From contig NZ_JAMYXM010000001.1 in NCBI RefSeq assembly GCF_024158145.1, positions 806,001-870,000 on the forward strand: a DNA stretch of 64,000 nucleotides, in the 5' to 3' direction. This DNA is from Notoacmeibacter sp. MSK16QG-6 (GTDB lineage Bacteria; Pseudomonadota; Alphaproteobacteria; Rhizobiales; Rhizobiaceae). Positions 63,199 to 64,000 of this stretch are shown here, piece after piece. Each line of letters opens with the position of its first letter. Positions within the stretch are counted from its first letter, which is position 1. The notes under the pieces are model-generated. The model did no database searches. It was not told where the DNA came from and was given only the letters and a program-made list of their open reading frames with translations. The translations under genes and the position numbers were made by a program.

Positions 63199-64000
63199 AT
63201 GGCGCGGCTCCCGATCGTTCATCATCCCGATTACGATGCCCGGTTCTCGCCGGTTCACCGCTTTCCGATGGGCAAATATACTTTGCTGATGAACGCGTTG
63301 CGCGAGCGCGGCATTGTTGACCGCGCGTCCTTGCATCGACCGGGCCTCGCTCCTTCGAACTGGCTGGGACTGGCGCATGATCGCGGTTATGTGGACCGGG
63401 TTCTGACGCAGCGCGTGCCGCCTGTAATCGAAAGACTGATCGGTTTTGCCGTGGATGAGAGGGTCGCCCGGCGTGCCTCGCTGGCATGTGCGGGGACGGT
63501 GCTGGCCGCACGTCTTGCGCTGGAAGAGGGCCTTGCCTGCAACACGGCCGGTGGCAGCCATCATGCGCGTTTCGAACACGGTGCCGGCTTCTGTGTCTTC
63601 AACGATGTAGCCGTGGCCACCGAAGTGTTACGCGCTGGCGGCGAAGCGCGACGCGTTCTCATTATCGATGCGGACGTTCATCAAGGTGACGGGACGGCGC
63701 GCATCTTCGCCGATCAGCCGGATGTTTTCACCTTCTCGATCCATGGGGCGAAAAACTATCCAAACGCAAAGGAGACGAGTGATCTGGATATCGAACTGGC
63801 GGATGGGACAGGCGACGAAGCCTATCTGGAGCGGCTGGCCGCCGGACTCAATGAGGCACTGACACGGTTCCCCGATACCGATTTCGCTTTCTATCTGGCC
63901 GGTGTCGACCCGCATCGTGAAGACCGGCTCGGCCGGCTCTCGATGACCGATGAAGGGCTGGCCCGCCGTGACGAAATGGTGCTGTCGGCTCTACGCGAGC
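63199..64000 (+). CDS. Histone deacetylase family protein (3' truncated by window)
   Basis: 267 codons visible, open to the window end. 'LPIVHHPDYDARF' at the N-terminus, 'GLACNTAGGSHHARFEHGAGFCVFND' with the catalytic His pair (GGSHHA), 'IDADVHQGDGTARIF' with the zinc-binding DxH, and 'FYLAGVDPHREDRLGRLSMT' with the third ligand region. This is the zinc-dependent AcuC/HDAC superfamily; in bacteria it covers acetoin-, polyamine- and other deacetylases. The substrate is not readable. Confidence 0.92.
   Translation, partial: MARLPIVHHPDYDARFSPVHRFPMGKYTLLMNALRERGIVDRASLHRPGLAPSNWLGLAHDRGYVDRVLTQRVPPVIERLIGFAVDERVARRASLACAGTVLAARLALEEGLACNTAGGSHHARFEHGAGFCVFNDVAVATEVLRAGGEARRVLIIDADVHQGDGTARIFADQPDVFTFSIHGAKNYPNAKETSDLDIELADGTGDEAYLERLAAGLNEALTRFPDTDFAFYLAGVDPHREDRLGRLSMTDEGLARRDEMVLSALRE

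Overview
The window looks like chromosomal DNA of an aerobic alphaproteobacterium of the order Hyphomicrobiales (Rhizobiales), of moderately high GC. Evidence: DUF2948, UPF0262, DUF1206, DUF1223 and DUF1513 families; a short-chain acyl-CoA (ScfR/RamB-type) regulator; an Entner-Doudoroff zwf-pgl-edd operon; the order murA-DUF2948-hisD-UPF0262-infA-maf-yacG-tRNA-Phe; and HisKA_2-type kinases. I saw no insertion sequence, prophage, CRISPR array or rRNA operon. Only tRNA-Phe (minus) and tRNA-Thr (plus) were found. Assignment below order level is not supported.

Layout. 1-8.6 kb: end of an AsmA-like protein, the acyl-CoA regulator, small and membrane proteins, then a putrescine-type set (glutamine-synthetase-like ligase, NTF2-like protein, FAD oxidase). 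8.7-12.8 kb: zwf-pgl-edd, taking glucose-6-phosphate to KDPG. 12.9-22.2 kb: a surface-polysaccharide locus with a GumC/Wzz-like protein, a Wzx-like flippase, a DUF6492 protein, WecG/TagA, GT4- and GT2-like transferases and an O-antigen-ligase-like protein. 22.3-23.1 kb: proC. 23.2-28.9 kb: periplasmic iron-acquisition genes (di-heme oxidoreductase, two imelysins, DUF1513, a Cys-containing unknown) in two units whose promoters share one conserved block.

29.1-42.4 kb is a dense signalling island and the most interesting part. First comes a set that looks like a phosphorelay in separate pieces: two membrane histidine kinases without receivers, two stand-alone receivers, a stand-alone Hpt protein, a receiver-GGDEF enzyme and a receiver/degenerate-GGDEF/PilZ protein. 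Next to it is a stressosome operon (rsbR-rsbS-rsbT, then an ATPase-PP2C protein) whose last gene fuses an RsbT-like ATPase to a HisKA_2 histidine kinase. No sigma factor, PhyR or NepR is in the window, so the output is open. A plausible route is stressosome to HisKA_2 kinase to the alphaproteobacterial general stress response.

42.4-48.2 kb is the conserved housekeeping block and the two tRNAs. 48.2-53.1 kb holds a FAD oxidase, the glutathione-dependent formaldehyde pathway (S-hydroxymethylglutathione dehydrogenase and S-formylglutathione hydrolase), 3-hydroxybutyrate dehydrogenase and MscL. 53.2-59.1 kb holds a CrbS-like symporter-kinase, a CrbR-like NarL/LuxR regulator and a multi-pass membrane protein. 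59.1-64 kb holds a small exported protein, DUF952, pyrD, a MATE transporter, a membrane-anchored protein preceded by a seven-codon leader ORF, and the start of a histone-deacetylase-family protein cut by the window end.
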